Source: Sansalvadorimonas sp965243775
GTDB taxonomy: Bacteria > Pseudomonadota > Gammaproteobacteria > Pseudomonadales > Endozoicomonadaceae
Direction of reading: 5' to 3'
Length of the DNA stretch: 64,000 nt
Assembly (NCBI GenBank): GCA_965243775.1
Contig: CBDEWF010000129.1
Location: 1 to 64,000 of the forward strand
The position numbers and the translations under genes are program-made. Position 1 is the stretch's first letter; each line of letters starts with the position of its first letter. Shown piece by piece: positions 23,756 through 30,544 of this stretch. Under the pieces are notes generated by a model. It saw only the letters and a program-made list of their open reading frames with translations, made no database searches and was not told where the DNA came from.

Positions 23756-24135
23756 GGTCCCGATTCCTCCTGAATACAGTGGTGTCTAAGTGGATATCGT
23801 GACGGTGCAGCTTCCTGCCTCACCTTCAGGAAAAGAGTGCAAGTGAATCTGATCCTGTTCTTATAGTCAATATCTCGCTGGATTGAACTTTTTTTGGTCT
23901 AAGAAGGTCTCAGATATCCAGGAATCAGGAAGACTAGAGGCCAAGGAAGGAATAGCTATGCTGCCAAACAGCAGGGCCACCATGATATCAAACCCTCCCC
24001 GTACGATAATTGGTGAAGGAACGACAGTTGGTGATGTGACACATCATCAATCTGGGTATTACCAGCCGGGCAGACCAAAAATTTGGCAGGGTGGCAGGAT
24101 TGTAATACCGAGTGCTTTAGAGTCCCCGATAGGGG
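23756..24135. other. Region upstream of carbamate kinase 2, with a possible truncated ORF
   Basis: It should hold the promoter of the minus-strand gene starting at 23755. On the + strand a frame of up to 86 codons (23883-24143), or 61 codons from an ATG at 23958 preceded by AAGGAA, runs into the left end of the IS200 element. It may be the start of a gene cut by the insertion, but it matches no family I know and could be chance. Confidence 0.25.
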
Positions 24136-24690
24136 ATCCGTAAACCCCTCGCCTTTAGGCGACGGATGATATACTGCGCGGATGGAGAATTATAAAAGCG
24201 GATCGCACACAGTTTGGGATTGTAAATATCATCTGGTCTGGACGACAAAATATCGTTATCAGGTTCTTGGTGGAGATGTAGGCCAGCGTTGCCGAGAGTT
24301 GATAAGGGAAATAGCCAGAAGCAAAGAAATCCACATCCATGCGGGTTCAATCAATAGAGATCATGTACATCTGTTGTTGAGTATTCCTCCGCATGTGTCA
24401 GTGTCCAGAGCCGTTCAGTTCCTCAAAGGAAAGAGCTCACATAAATTGCTGTCTGAGTTTCCGGTGTTGAGGAAACGTTATTGGGGTCAGCACCTGTGGG
24501 CAAGAGGGTACTGGGTTGCATCAAGTGGAAATGTCACAGATGAAGTGTGGAGAGAGTACATCAAGAATCAAACTCCGTCAGAGCCAGATGATGATTTTCG
24601 AGTGGTCTAAGTAAACAATCGGCCGAATGGCCGATCAATCCGGCTTTGAGCCGTAACCCGAAGCCACCGGCTTTAGCCGGTGGAGTATTC
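24136..24690 (+). mobile_element. IS200/IS605-family insertion sequence (tnpA only)
   Basis: A single Y1 transposase gene flanked by short palindromes: CGCC-TTTA-GGCG at 24150-24161 on the left and CCACCGGC-TTTA-GCCGGTGG at 24664-24683 on the right. Subterminal hairpins in place of terminal inverted repeats are the rule for this family. No tnpB gene is present. Exact ends cannot be fixed without an empty site. Confidence 0.85.
24182..24610 (+). CDS. tnpA: IS200-like Y1 transposase TnpA
   Basis: A 142-residue HUH-type single-strand transposase. It has the metal-binding HVH pair (residues 61-63 in NRDHVHLLLSIPP) and the catalytic tyrosine Tyr126 in DEVWREYIKNQ; the KYHLVWTTKYRY start is typical. 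The length is right for IS200 TnpA and the active site is intact. It would excise and insert the element as a single-stranded circle at hairpin ends. The gene fills the element between the two end hairpins. Confidence 0.95.
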   Translation: MENYKSGSHTVWDCKYHLVWTTKYRYQVLGGDVGQRCRELIREIARSKEIHIHAGSINRDHVHLLLSIPPHVSVSRAVQFLKGKSSHKLLSEFPVLRKRYWGQHLWARGYWVASSGNVTDEVWREYIKNQTPSEPDDDFRVV

Positions 24691-25053
24691 ACTCAAAAAA
24701 CATTTAGGTATTCCATTTGTATGACTTACGCATTGACAGCTTCCGGCCATATACTGGCTATATGGCTTGTCTAACACGCTCTCATCAACGCTCAAGGTTC
24801 CACCTTTTAGGATCAGGCAACCCTTGACCTCATTGAAAAGATCAATGGGTTCAAAGTTTCCCGATGCGAAAAGCGATTTGCGCTGTGCTGAGAAATACCT
24901 GTTACCTCCGAAAGTCGAGTGCAAGTCGAGGATTTGGGGTCGCTGATTAAAAAGCCCATGTACATAGGCAAGTTGCATCGTGCAGTAGTGGGACGGGACG
25001 TACTTCGCATTATCCTGAACAAAAATGATCTCTAGACGATTATCAGTAATCAC
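24691..25053 (-). pseudogene. Broken DDE transposase fragment
   Basis: Two overlapping minus-strand frames each hold part of one transposase: TARCNLPMYMGFLISDPKSSTCTRLSEVTGIS (shown in parts: LISDPKSSTCTRLSEV, about 24880-24975) and, in another frame, LSVDESVLDKPYSQYM (about 24750-24800), which resembles the first catalytic aspartate region of IS701/IS4-like transposases. The shift lies near 24820-24850. The coding similarity stops at the right end of the IS200 element, so it is probably truncated by that insertion. It is non-functional. Confidence 0.55.
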
Positions 25054-25109
25054 TGTGGGCTGTCAATGCGAAAGTCCTATATTTGACACGCTTCGTATAT
25101 TAATATTTG

Positions 25110-26657
25110 TTATAGCTGAAAAGAGAAATTGTGGTCACCTTTTTGTAGAAATAGATACAATCTTTTATGTTCCCCCCCCCCCCCTCTTTTGTTCCGCTTG
25201 CCCTTGCAGCGCGCATCCGTGCCGCCCCGGCGGTGGGAGGTAAGAAGGCTCACCGAATCAAAGGACAGGCCGCAGCCACAGGTTGTGTTCAGCTTGCCCT
25301 TGCAACGCGCATCCGTGCTGCCCCGGCGGTGGGATTCAAGAAGGCTCACCGAATCAAAGGACAGGCCGCAGCCACAGGTGGTGTTGCGCTTGCCCTTGCA
25401 GCGTGCATCCGTGCTGCCCCGGCGGTGGGAGTTAAGAAGGCTCACCGAATCAAAGGACAGGCCGCAGCCACAGGTGGTGTTGCGCTTGCCCTTGCAATGC
25501 GCATCCGTGCTGCCCCGGCGGTGGGATTCAAGAAGCCTCGCCGAATCAAAGGACAGGCCGCAGCCACAGGTGGTGTTGCGCTTGCCCTTGCCCTTGCAGC
25601 GCGCATCCGTGCTGCCCTGGCGGTGGGATTTAAGAAGCTTCGCCGAATCAAAGGACAGGCCGCAGCCACAGGTGGTGTTGCGCTTGCCCTTGCAGCGCGC
25701 ATCCGTGCTGCCCTGGCGGTGGGATTCAAGCAGGCTCACCGAATCAAAGGACAGGCCGCAGCCACAGGTGGTGTTGCGCTTGCCCTTGCAACGCGCATCC
25801 GTGCTGCCCCGGCTGTGGGATTTAAGAAGGCTGGCCGAATCAAAGGACAGGCCGCAGCCACAGGTGGTGTTGCGCTTGCCCTTGCAACGCGCATCCGTGC
25901 TGCCCTGGCGGTGGGATTCAAGAAGCCTCGCCGAATCAAAGGACAGGCCGCAGCCACAGGTGGTGTTGCGCTTGCCCTTGCAGCGCGCATCCGTGCTGCC
26001 CTGGCGGTGGGATTCAAGCAGGCTCACCGAATCAAAGGACAGGCCGCAGCCACAGGTGGTGTTGCGCTTCTTCCTGAATACTGCAGCTTGTTCACTTTGC
26101 GTCACTATTTCCACTTCCAGAGTGAGAGGACTGTCGTAACCTGGATAACTTTCAAAGGAAGAGGTAACAGAGGGTTCTTTTTTAACCACCCTCTGGCAAT
26201 GAATTTCCCAGGCCAGTAGCTCAGGATTGAGAGACACCATAAGTGGATCCCATGATTCTTTTTCAATGATCACCTCATCTGTTTCAGATGGCGGGGTGCC
26301 TGAACGGGACGTTGCTGTGCAAGCTGATCCTGGAGCACTCAATTTGAGGGTGTCATCATCCAGGTGTGGCACCCTTATTCGGGATGCACTTTCAATGCCC
26401 CGACATTCGAAACCTTCACCTGAAACAGGCACACAGTAAGTATCATCCAGTGGGTGGGCCGCTGAGGCGTGAGTGCGTATGGCTCCTGTTGAGAGAATCT
26501 CTGTCTCTCCTTCGCCTGCGGGTAAAACGAGAGTGCAGCTCTCCTGCTTATTTGTACCTGAACTGGCAGGTTGAACTGTGGCAATGACCAGGACAAGGCA
26601 AAAGTATGTTGGCTTTAACAATCCAGAAAACGGTGGTGGGTCAAATGTGTGTTTCAT
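25110..26657 (-). CDS. Predicted secreted protein with nine tandem C2HC zinc-finger-like repeats
   Basis: A 515-residue protein. A hydrophobic segment (LLKPTYFCLVLVIATVQPASS, about 13-33) looks like a signal peptide. Residues of about 35-195 are low in known motifs and acidic. Residues 197-486 are nine near-identical repeats, eight of 32 and one of 34 residues, each with C-x-C-x12-H-x8-C, for example CGCGLSFDSVSLLESH followed by RQGSTDARC. The core C-x3-F-x5-L-x2-H is exactly that of eukaryotic C2H2 fingers. The C-terminal tail follows a run of 13 G bases. In an oxidising compartment the cysteines could instead form disulfides. The first nine codons derive from a mobile-element end. A nucleic-acid-binding effector role is inference; no homologue is recognised. 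Confidence 0.7.
   Translation of the reverse strand: MKHTFDPPPFSGLLKPTYFCLVLVIATVQPASSGTNKQESCTLVLPAGEGETEILSTGAIRTHASAAHPLDDTYCVPVSGEGFECRGIESASRIRVPHLDDDTLKLSAPGSACTATSRSGTPPSETDEVIIEKESWDPLMVSLNPELLAWEIHCQRVVKKEPSVTSSFESYPGYDSPLTLEVEIVTQSEQAAVFRKKRNTTCGCGLSFDSVSLLESHRQGSTDARCKGKRNTTCGCGLSFDSARLLESHRQGSTDARCKGKRNTTCGCGLSFDSASLLKSHSRGSTDARCKGKRNTTCGCGLSFDSVSLLESHRQGSTDARCKGKRNTTCGCGLSFDSAKLLKSHRQGSTDARCKGKGKRNTTCGCGLSFDSARLLESHRRGSTDAHCKGKRNTTCGCGLSFDSVSLLNSHRRGSTDARCKGKRNTTCGCGLSFDSVSLLESHRRGSTDARCKGKLNTTCGCGLSFDSVSLLTSHRRGGTDARCKGKRNKRGGGGEHKRLYLFLQKGDHNFSFQL
25172..25184 (-). repeat. Homopolymer of 13 G (coding strand) near the 3' end of the zinc-finger gene
   Basis: Thirteen consecutive C on the + strand encode GGGG plus the first base of a Glu codon. 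Loss of one base gives a different tail of about 27 residues; gain of one base stops after two codons. Such tracts are classic sites of slipped-strand phase variation. Confidence 0.85.
25200..26069 (-). repeat. Nine tandem 96-bp zinc-finger-coding repeats
   Basis: The landmark CACCGAATCA and its variants recur every 96 bases, with one unit lengthened by six bases (an extra Lys-Gly pair). Substitutions cluster at the same codons: the residues before LL, the residue after LL, and Gln/Arg after His. Confidence 0.95.
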
Positions 26658-26931
26658 GCGTAAACTAGAACCTGCTTGTGAATGCCTGGTATACAGCCTT
26701 TGTAGCGATATCTGAGCATGAAGGTTTTCATACTGCAGTCTGTGTTTTTACAGGAATAACGTTGTTCTCCACTCCGGCTGAGGCCTGATTTTCGGATATT
26801 AGAGCTGGTGTAGCCTGGGCAGAGAACTTCTGTAGAACACGTCATTGTGAAAACGAAGCATATTGCCCTAATGAACCCCATATTGGCTACCCACCAACAT
26901 CCCCCCTAAAACACACATTTGACCCACTACC
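26632..26931 (-). mobile_element. 300-bp element with 23-bp terminal inverted repeats (decayed IS1-like/MITE)
   Basis: Bases 26632-26654 and 26909-26931 are inverted copies matching at 22 of 23 positions (AAACACACATTTGACCCAC followed by CACC or TACC). The interior codes for an IS1 InsA-like fragment in minus orientation. No clear target duplication is visible at the flanks. The left repeat doubles as the first codons of the zinc-finger gene. Confidence 0.65.
26654..26881 (-). pseudogene. IS1 InsA-like zinc-ribbon fragment
   Basis: A 75-codon frame with SGLSRSGEQRYSCKN and YKGCIPGIHKQV, which resembles the pattern G-K-S-x-x-G-x-Q-R-Y-x-C and the PGxxxxI ending of IS1-family InsA. The InsB transposase part is absent. 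Its TGA overlaps the ATG of the zinc-finger gene (ATGA), so ribosomes finishing here could restart there. The assignment rests on these short motifs only. Confidence 0.45.
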
Positions 26932-27233
26932 AGATGGATACCTGAAGGTAAAGTTACAGTCACAGTCACAGTCACTGTCGTCAGCCTGCTTGTTTCTGGG
27001 GTCACGGAAAGAGGAACCAGCTTACCCCGTGAGGACTGTTTACGGAATTTCCGTTTCCAGTAAAACAACTGGTGAGAGTTCAGGTTGTTCTGCTGGCACC
27101 ATGCTGTTTGTGTCAGGCCGGATTCCTGTCACTGTTGAAGGCGGTCGCGCCAGAGAGACTCCAGAGATTCTGAAGACATTGGGGAGTTCCTGATGAAAAA
27201 TCAGGATCATAAACAGGGAATTGATGGAAATTA
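26932..27233. other. Region without a recognisable gene
   Basis: It contains a short CAGTCA-type microsatellite (26955-26978) and a 67-codon + strand frame (26990-27193) without similarity to anything I recognise. It is probably remnant DNA in the insertion-rich island. Confidence 0.4.
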
Positions 27234-27413
27234 ATGTGGGGAGGAATTACCGCTTACCAAAGGGAGATCGAGGATGCTGTAAAAGTTTTGGGCTTGGTTG
27301 ATGAGCTTGTCGCGTGTAATGAAGAGGTCGGGGAGATGGTAGAGGATCCGGGTGAGCTTAAAGCACAGCTTTCCTGGTTGCTGGGAGCAACGCCTGGAAG
27401 AGAGGGAAAATAA
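27234..27413 (+). CDS. Small hypothetical acidic protein
   Basis: A 59-codon frame, M-W-G-G-I-T-A-Y-Q-R-E-I then DAVKVLGLVDELVACNEEVG and ending LLGATPGREGK. The composition is protein-like and helix-forming, with GGAAA eight bases before the ATG. It is too short for family assignment and lies directly before a bidirectional terminator hairpin. It may be real or the tail of a decayed gene. Confidence 0.3.
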   Translation: MWGGITAYQREIEDAVKVLGLVDELVACNEEVGEMVEDPGELKAQLSWLLGATPGREGK

Positions 27414-27414
27414 A

Positions 27415-27437
27415 GAAGGGAGCGAGATGCTCCCTTC
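27415..27437. terminator. Bidirectional terminator downstream of arcB
   Basis: A 9-bp stem GAAGGGAGC / GCTCCCTTC with a 5-base loop; on the minus strand it is followed by TTTATTTT. It should end the arcA-arcB transcript. Confidence 0.8.
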
Positions 27438-27499
27438 CTGATTTAAACACGTACTATATATAGATATAGCGAGTTCACATCAACTGGCTTGCATAGAGC

Positions 27500-28501
27500 T
27501 TAATCACCCAGAGTAGCAACCATTACAGCCTTGATGGTGTGCATACGGTTTTCAGCTTCGTCGAATACGATGGAGTGCTCGGATTCGAAGACATCTTCAG
27601 TCACTTCCAGACCATTCATGTTGTAACGCTCAGCCACGTCCTTACCGATGGTAGTGTCATCGTTGTGGAATGCTGGCAGGCAGTGCATGAATTTAACCAG
27701 AGGGTTACCGGTCTTGCGGATGACGTCCATGTTCACCTGATAAGGCTTCATCAGGTTAACACGTTCGTCCCAAGCTTCTGCAGGCTCACCCATGGATACC
27801 CATACGTCAGTGTACAGGAAGTCACAGTCCTTAACGGCTTCGTCAACGTTTTCGGTCAGAGTGATCTTGGCGCCAGTCTGTTCAGCGATCTTCTGGCACT
27901 CTTCAACCAGCCACTCTTCTGGCTGGTAAGCCTTTGGAGCTGCGATACGGAAGTCTACGCCCATCTTAACCAAGCCAACCATCAGGGAGTTACCCATGTT
28001 GTTGCGGCCGTCTCCCAGGTAGCAGAACTTCATCTCGTGCAGCTGCTTGCCGCGGCCGTGCTCAACCATGGTCAGCATATCAGCCAGGATCTGGGTAGGG
28101 TGCCATTCGTCAGTCAGGCCGTTCCATACAGGAACACCGGAGAATTCAGCCAGTTCTTCAACGTGAACCTGCTTGGAACCACGGAATTCTATACCATCGT
28201 ACATGCGACCCAGTACGCGGGCAGTGTCTTTTACAGTTTCCTTGGCTCCCATCTGGGAGCCACCAGAGATGTAAGTAACCTGTGCGCCCTGGTCAAAAGC
28301 TGCAACTTCAAACGCACAGCGGGTACGGGTGGAAGCTTTTTCAAAAATCAGGGCAACATTTTTGCCTTGCAGGCGTGGTTGCTCGGTACCAGCATACTTG
28401 GCACGCTTCAGGTCACGGGACAGGTCCAGCATGTACTGGATTTCCTGGGTGGTGAAGTCCAGCAGTTTCAGAAAGCTACGGTTGCGCAGGTTAAAAGCCA
28501 T
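27500..28501 (-). CDS. arcB: Ornithine carbamoyltransferase (catabolic type by context)
   Basis: A 333-residue enzyme. It has the carbamoyl phosphate motif STRT (57-60 in EKASTRTRCAFE), the DxxxxR-type segment RVLGRMYDGIEFRG, the WNGLTDEWHPTQ loop, the ornithine-binding DVWVSMGE and the HCLP cysteine motif (MHCLPAFHN). In the arginine deiminase route it runs in the phosphorolytic direction, turning citrulline and phosphate into ornithine and carbamoyl phosphate; its place directly after arcA supports that role over biosynthesis. The ATG at 28501 has AGGA upstream; a longer frame to 28558 lacks support. Confidence 0.95.
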   Translation of the reverse strand: MAFNLRNRSFLKLLDFTTQEIQYMLDLSRDLKRAKYAGTEQPRLQGKNVALIFEKASTRTRCAFEVAAFDQGAQVTYISGGSQMGAKETVKDTARVLGRMYDGIEFRGSKQVHVEELAEFSGVPVWNGLTDEWHPTQILADMLTMVEHGRGKQLHEMKFCYLGDGRNNMGNSLMVGLVKMGVDFRIAAPKAYQPEEWLVEECQKIAEQTGAKITLTENVDEAVKDCDFLYTDVWVSMGEPAEAWDERVNLMKPYQVNMDVIRKTGNPLVKFMHCLPAFHNDDTTIGKDVAERYNMNGLEVTEDVFESEHSIVFDEAENRMHTIKAVMVATLGD

Positions 28502-28542
28502 GGTCTTGATCCTGATTTCAAGAGATCTTGTGTATTGCAACA

Positions 28543-28573
28543 GTTCTGCGGGTGACAAAATTGCCCGCAGAAC
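28543..28573. promoter_or_regulatory. Hairpin between arcA and arcB
   Basis: A perfect 10-bp stem GTTCTGCGGG / CCCGCAGAAC in the 140-base gap between the two genes, with no U tract on the minus strand. It could partially terminate, or stabilise processed messages so that arcA and arcB are made in different amounts. Confidence 0.5.
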
Positions 28574-28641
28574 CAGTAGAGTAAAAATCCGCCTGATAGC
28601 ACGCTACATATATAGGGTAGTCAGGCAGCTGGAATCAACGG

Positions 28642-29862
28642 TTAAATGTCGTCACGTTCCATTGGGCAGCTCATGCAGCGAGCGCCACCACGACCGCGGC
28701 CGAGGTCTTCGCCAGGAATGGTCAGTACTTCAATACCAGCCTTCTGCATGTTTTCTACTGTGTAAACGTTACGCTCATAAGTGACAACAGTACCAGGCTT
28801 GACAGCCAGAACGTTATTGGCATCGTTCCACTGTTCACGTTCGGCTTCGAAGACACCTCCACCGGTTGGGATCATGCGCAGGGAATCAAGATCCAGGGCA
28901 CGGGCTATGGCGTTGGTAAAACCATCCTTAACCTGAGTGAAAACGATATCTTCGCGGTCACCAGGTGTCAGCTCCCAGCAGTTGTTACCTTTCATGATGT
29001 CAGGGTAGTAGGTGAAACAGTCGACATCCATATGGGTGAACACGGTGTCGAGATGCATGCAGCTACGTGCACGAGGCAGTTCCAGGGCGATAACTTTTTT
29101 GGCCTGGCCGGTTTTGAACAGGCCGCGAGCCAGGTTTTCAACACCCTGCGCAGTGGTGCGCTCAGACATGCCGATCAGAACAGCACCGCGACCAATAACC
29201 AGAACGTCACCGCCTTCAATAGTGCCCAGATCATAGTTCTGATCACTGTCACCGTAGTAAGTGTGGAAGTCAGCATCCTTGAACATGGGGTGGAACTTGT
29301 AGATAGCGCGCATGTGAACGGTTTCACGCTTACGTGCAGGCTTGGCCATTGGATTTACGGAAACGCCGCCGTATACCCAGCAGGAAGTATCACGGGTGAA
29401 CAGGTGGTTGGGGATTGGGTCCAGAATAAAGTCAGTCTGGCTCATCATGCCCAAAGTGGGGCTGCCACAGGTAGAGTTCAGCTCATCGACAGTAAGACCG
29501 CCGATCAGGTGAGAAGCAAGGTCAACATTGCTCATGCTTTCAAAGTAGGCGCGAACTTCGCGGGCCAGGGCAGGGCCGTAGCGATGCTGGTTTACCTGAC
29601 GATCCAGAATCCATGCCTTGGCCTCAGGGTTGGCCAGAGTTTCAGCCAGAGTGTCACGCAGAAGGAACACTTCAACACCCTGATCGCGCAGAACCTGCGC
29701 AAAGGCATCATGCTCTTCACCAGCCTTTTCGATACGCAAAACATCATCAAACAGCAGGTCTTCGCAGTTGGAAGGAGTGAGGCGACGCAGGGACAGCTCG
29801 GGACGGTGAAGCAGGACTTTTCTCAGCTGACCAACTTCGGAACCAACATAAAAGCGAGACAT
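28642..29862 (-). CDS. arcA: Arginine deiminase
   Basis: A 406-residue enzyme with the expected length and motifs: SEVGQLRKVLLHRPE near the start, FTRDTSCWVYGGVSVNPM, the IEGGDVLVIGRGAVLIGMSERT segment, CMHLDTVFTHMD with the catalytic histidine, and the C-terminal catalytic cysteine in GGARCMSCPMERDDI. It converts arginine to citrulline and ammonia in the cytoplasm, giving acid resistance and feeding ATP production. AGGAGA precedes the ATG at 29862; the frame extends 42 codons upstream without homology. It is the first gene of the arcA-arcB unit and is divergent from a YfcC-type carrier. Confidence 0.96.
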   Translation of the reverse strand: MSRFYVGSEVGQLRKVLLHRPELSLRRLTPSNCEDLLFDDVLRIEKAGEEHDAFAQVLRDQGVEVFLLRDTLAETLANPEAKAWILDRQVNQHRYGPALAREVRAYFESMSNVDLASHLIGGLTVDELNSTCGSPTLGMMSQTDFILDPIPNHLFTRDTSCWVYGGVSVNPMAKPARKRETVHMRAIYKFHPMFKDADFHTYYGDSDQNYDLGTIEGGDVLVIGRGAVLIGMSERTTAQGVENLARGLFKTGQAKKVIALELPRARSCMHLDTVFTHMDVDCFTYYPDIMKGNNCWELTPGDREDIVFTQVKDGFTNAIARALDLDSLRMIPTGGGVFEAEREQWNDANNVLAVKPGTVVTYERNVYTVENMQKAGIEVLTIPGEDLGRGRGGARCMSCPMERDDI

Positions 29863-30544
29863 TTCAGTTCTCCTGAAAAATAAGTAACAGGGCGTTTCCG
29901 CCTTGCCGCTCAGATATGTCCAAATGCGTGCCTGACCTGGATGTTTAAGTCGTGTATCCAGCGGAGCTCTCGGGGCAACTTGTTCCACTCTTTAAGCTAT
30001 GTCCAGGCTCTGCCTTTTGATCCAGGGCAGAATTTGGGAGAGGCTCATTAGTGTTTCTGAACGGTGATAAGCAAACCTTAGGTGGGGCATAGGTTATCCC
30101 CCCACCCTGTTCTTTGGCATTGCGCATAAGTACCTAATTGCGTGCGCTAACTGCTATAAGATTAGGTGATAAAAATCATAAGTTTTTTTGTTGCTGTTCA
30201 AAAAGCCAGCACTGTTTGAGAAGGTGTGTGCTATTTCTGTTCGAGAGGGTGTTTTCTTCTACGCATTTGATGCAGGTCATGGATTTTGTCAAGAAGGTTT
30301 TGATGGCAAATTTATAGTCCAGTTGTGCAATATTTACACGCTTCGACTATAAGTCCATGAACCTGAAATCGGGTATCTGACGTTTAATTATGGGGCGGCA
30401 GGTGATATTGGTTCCAGCCGCTGGAGCTGATCATATACCCGGCAACCTTCTATCTATTGATACCGGTTCCTGGCAGCCTGTCGGACTTAGTTGATCGTAG
30501 CGAAAAAGTAAGTCCAACAAGCGGCAGGGCAAGGGCTCTCAGCT
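29863..30544. other. Divergent regulatory region between arcA and the YfcC-type carrier
   Basis: About 680 bases without a convincing ORF. It should contain both promoters. An inverted repeat at 30479-30519 (TGTCGGACTTA ... TAAGTCCAACA, 10 of 11 matching) lies 25 bases before the carrier gene; it could be an operator or a leftover of an insertion element. An ANR-type site was not found; TTGATGGCAAATTT near 30302 is a half match only. Confidence 0.4.

Noticed and set aside
25200..26069. CRISPR-like regular array
   Set aside because: The 96-bp periodicity is coding repeat with no repeat/spacer alternation and no cas genes nearby.
25129..26219. Two long + strand frames through the zinc-finger repeats
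   Set aside because: Both are mirror readings of the 96-bp repeats. The minus-strand frame has the signal peptide, the conserved Cys/His pattern and the start codon.
27539..28555. 338-codon frame antisense to arcB
   Set aside because: It lies entirely within the complement of a certain gene and has no motif.
29032..29883. 283-codon frame antisense to arcA
   Set aside because: Same reasoning: it is a shadow of arcA.
29945..30127. 60-codon minus-strand frame upstream of arcA
   Set aside because: No similarity, no ribosome-binding site, and it occupies the expected promoter region.
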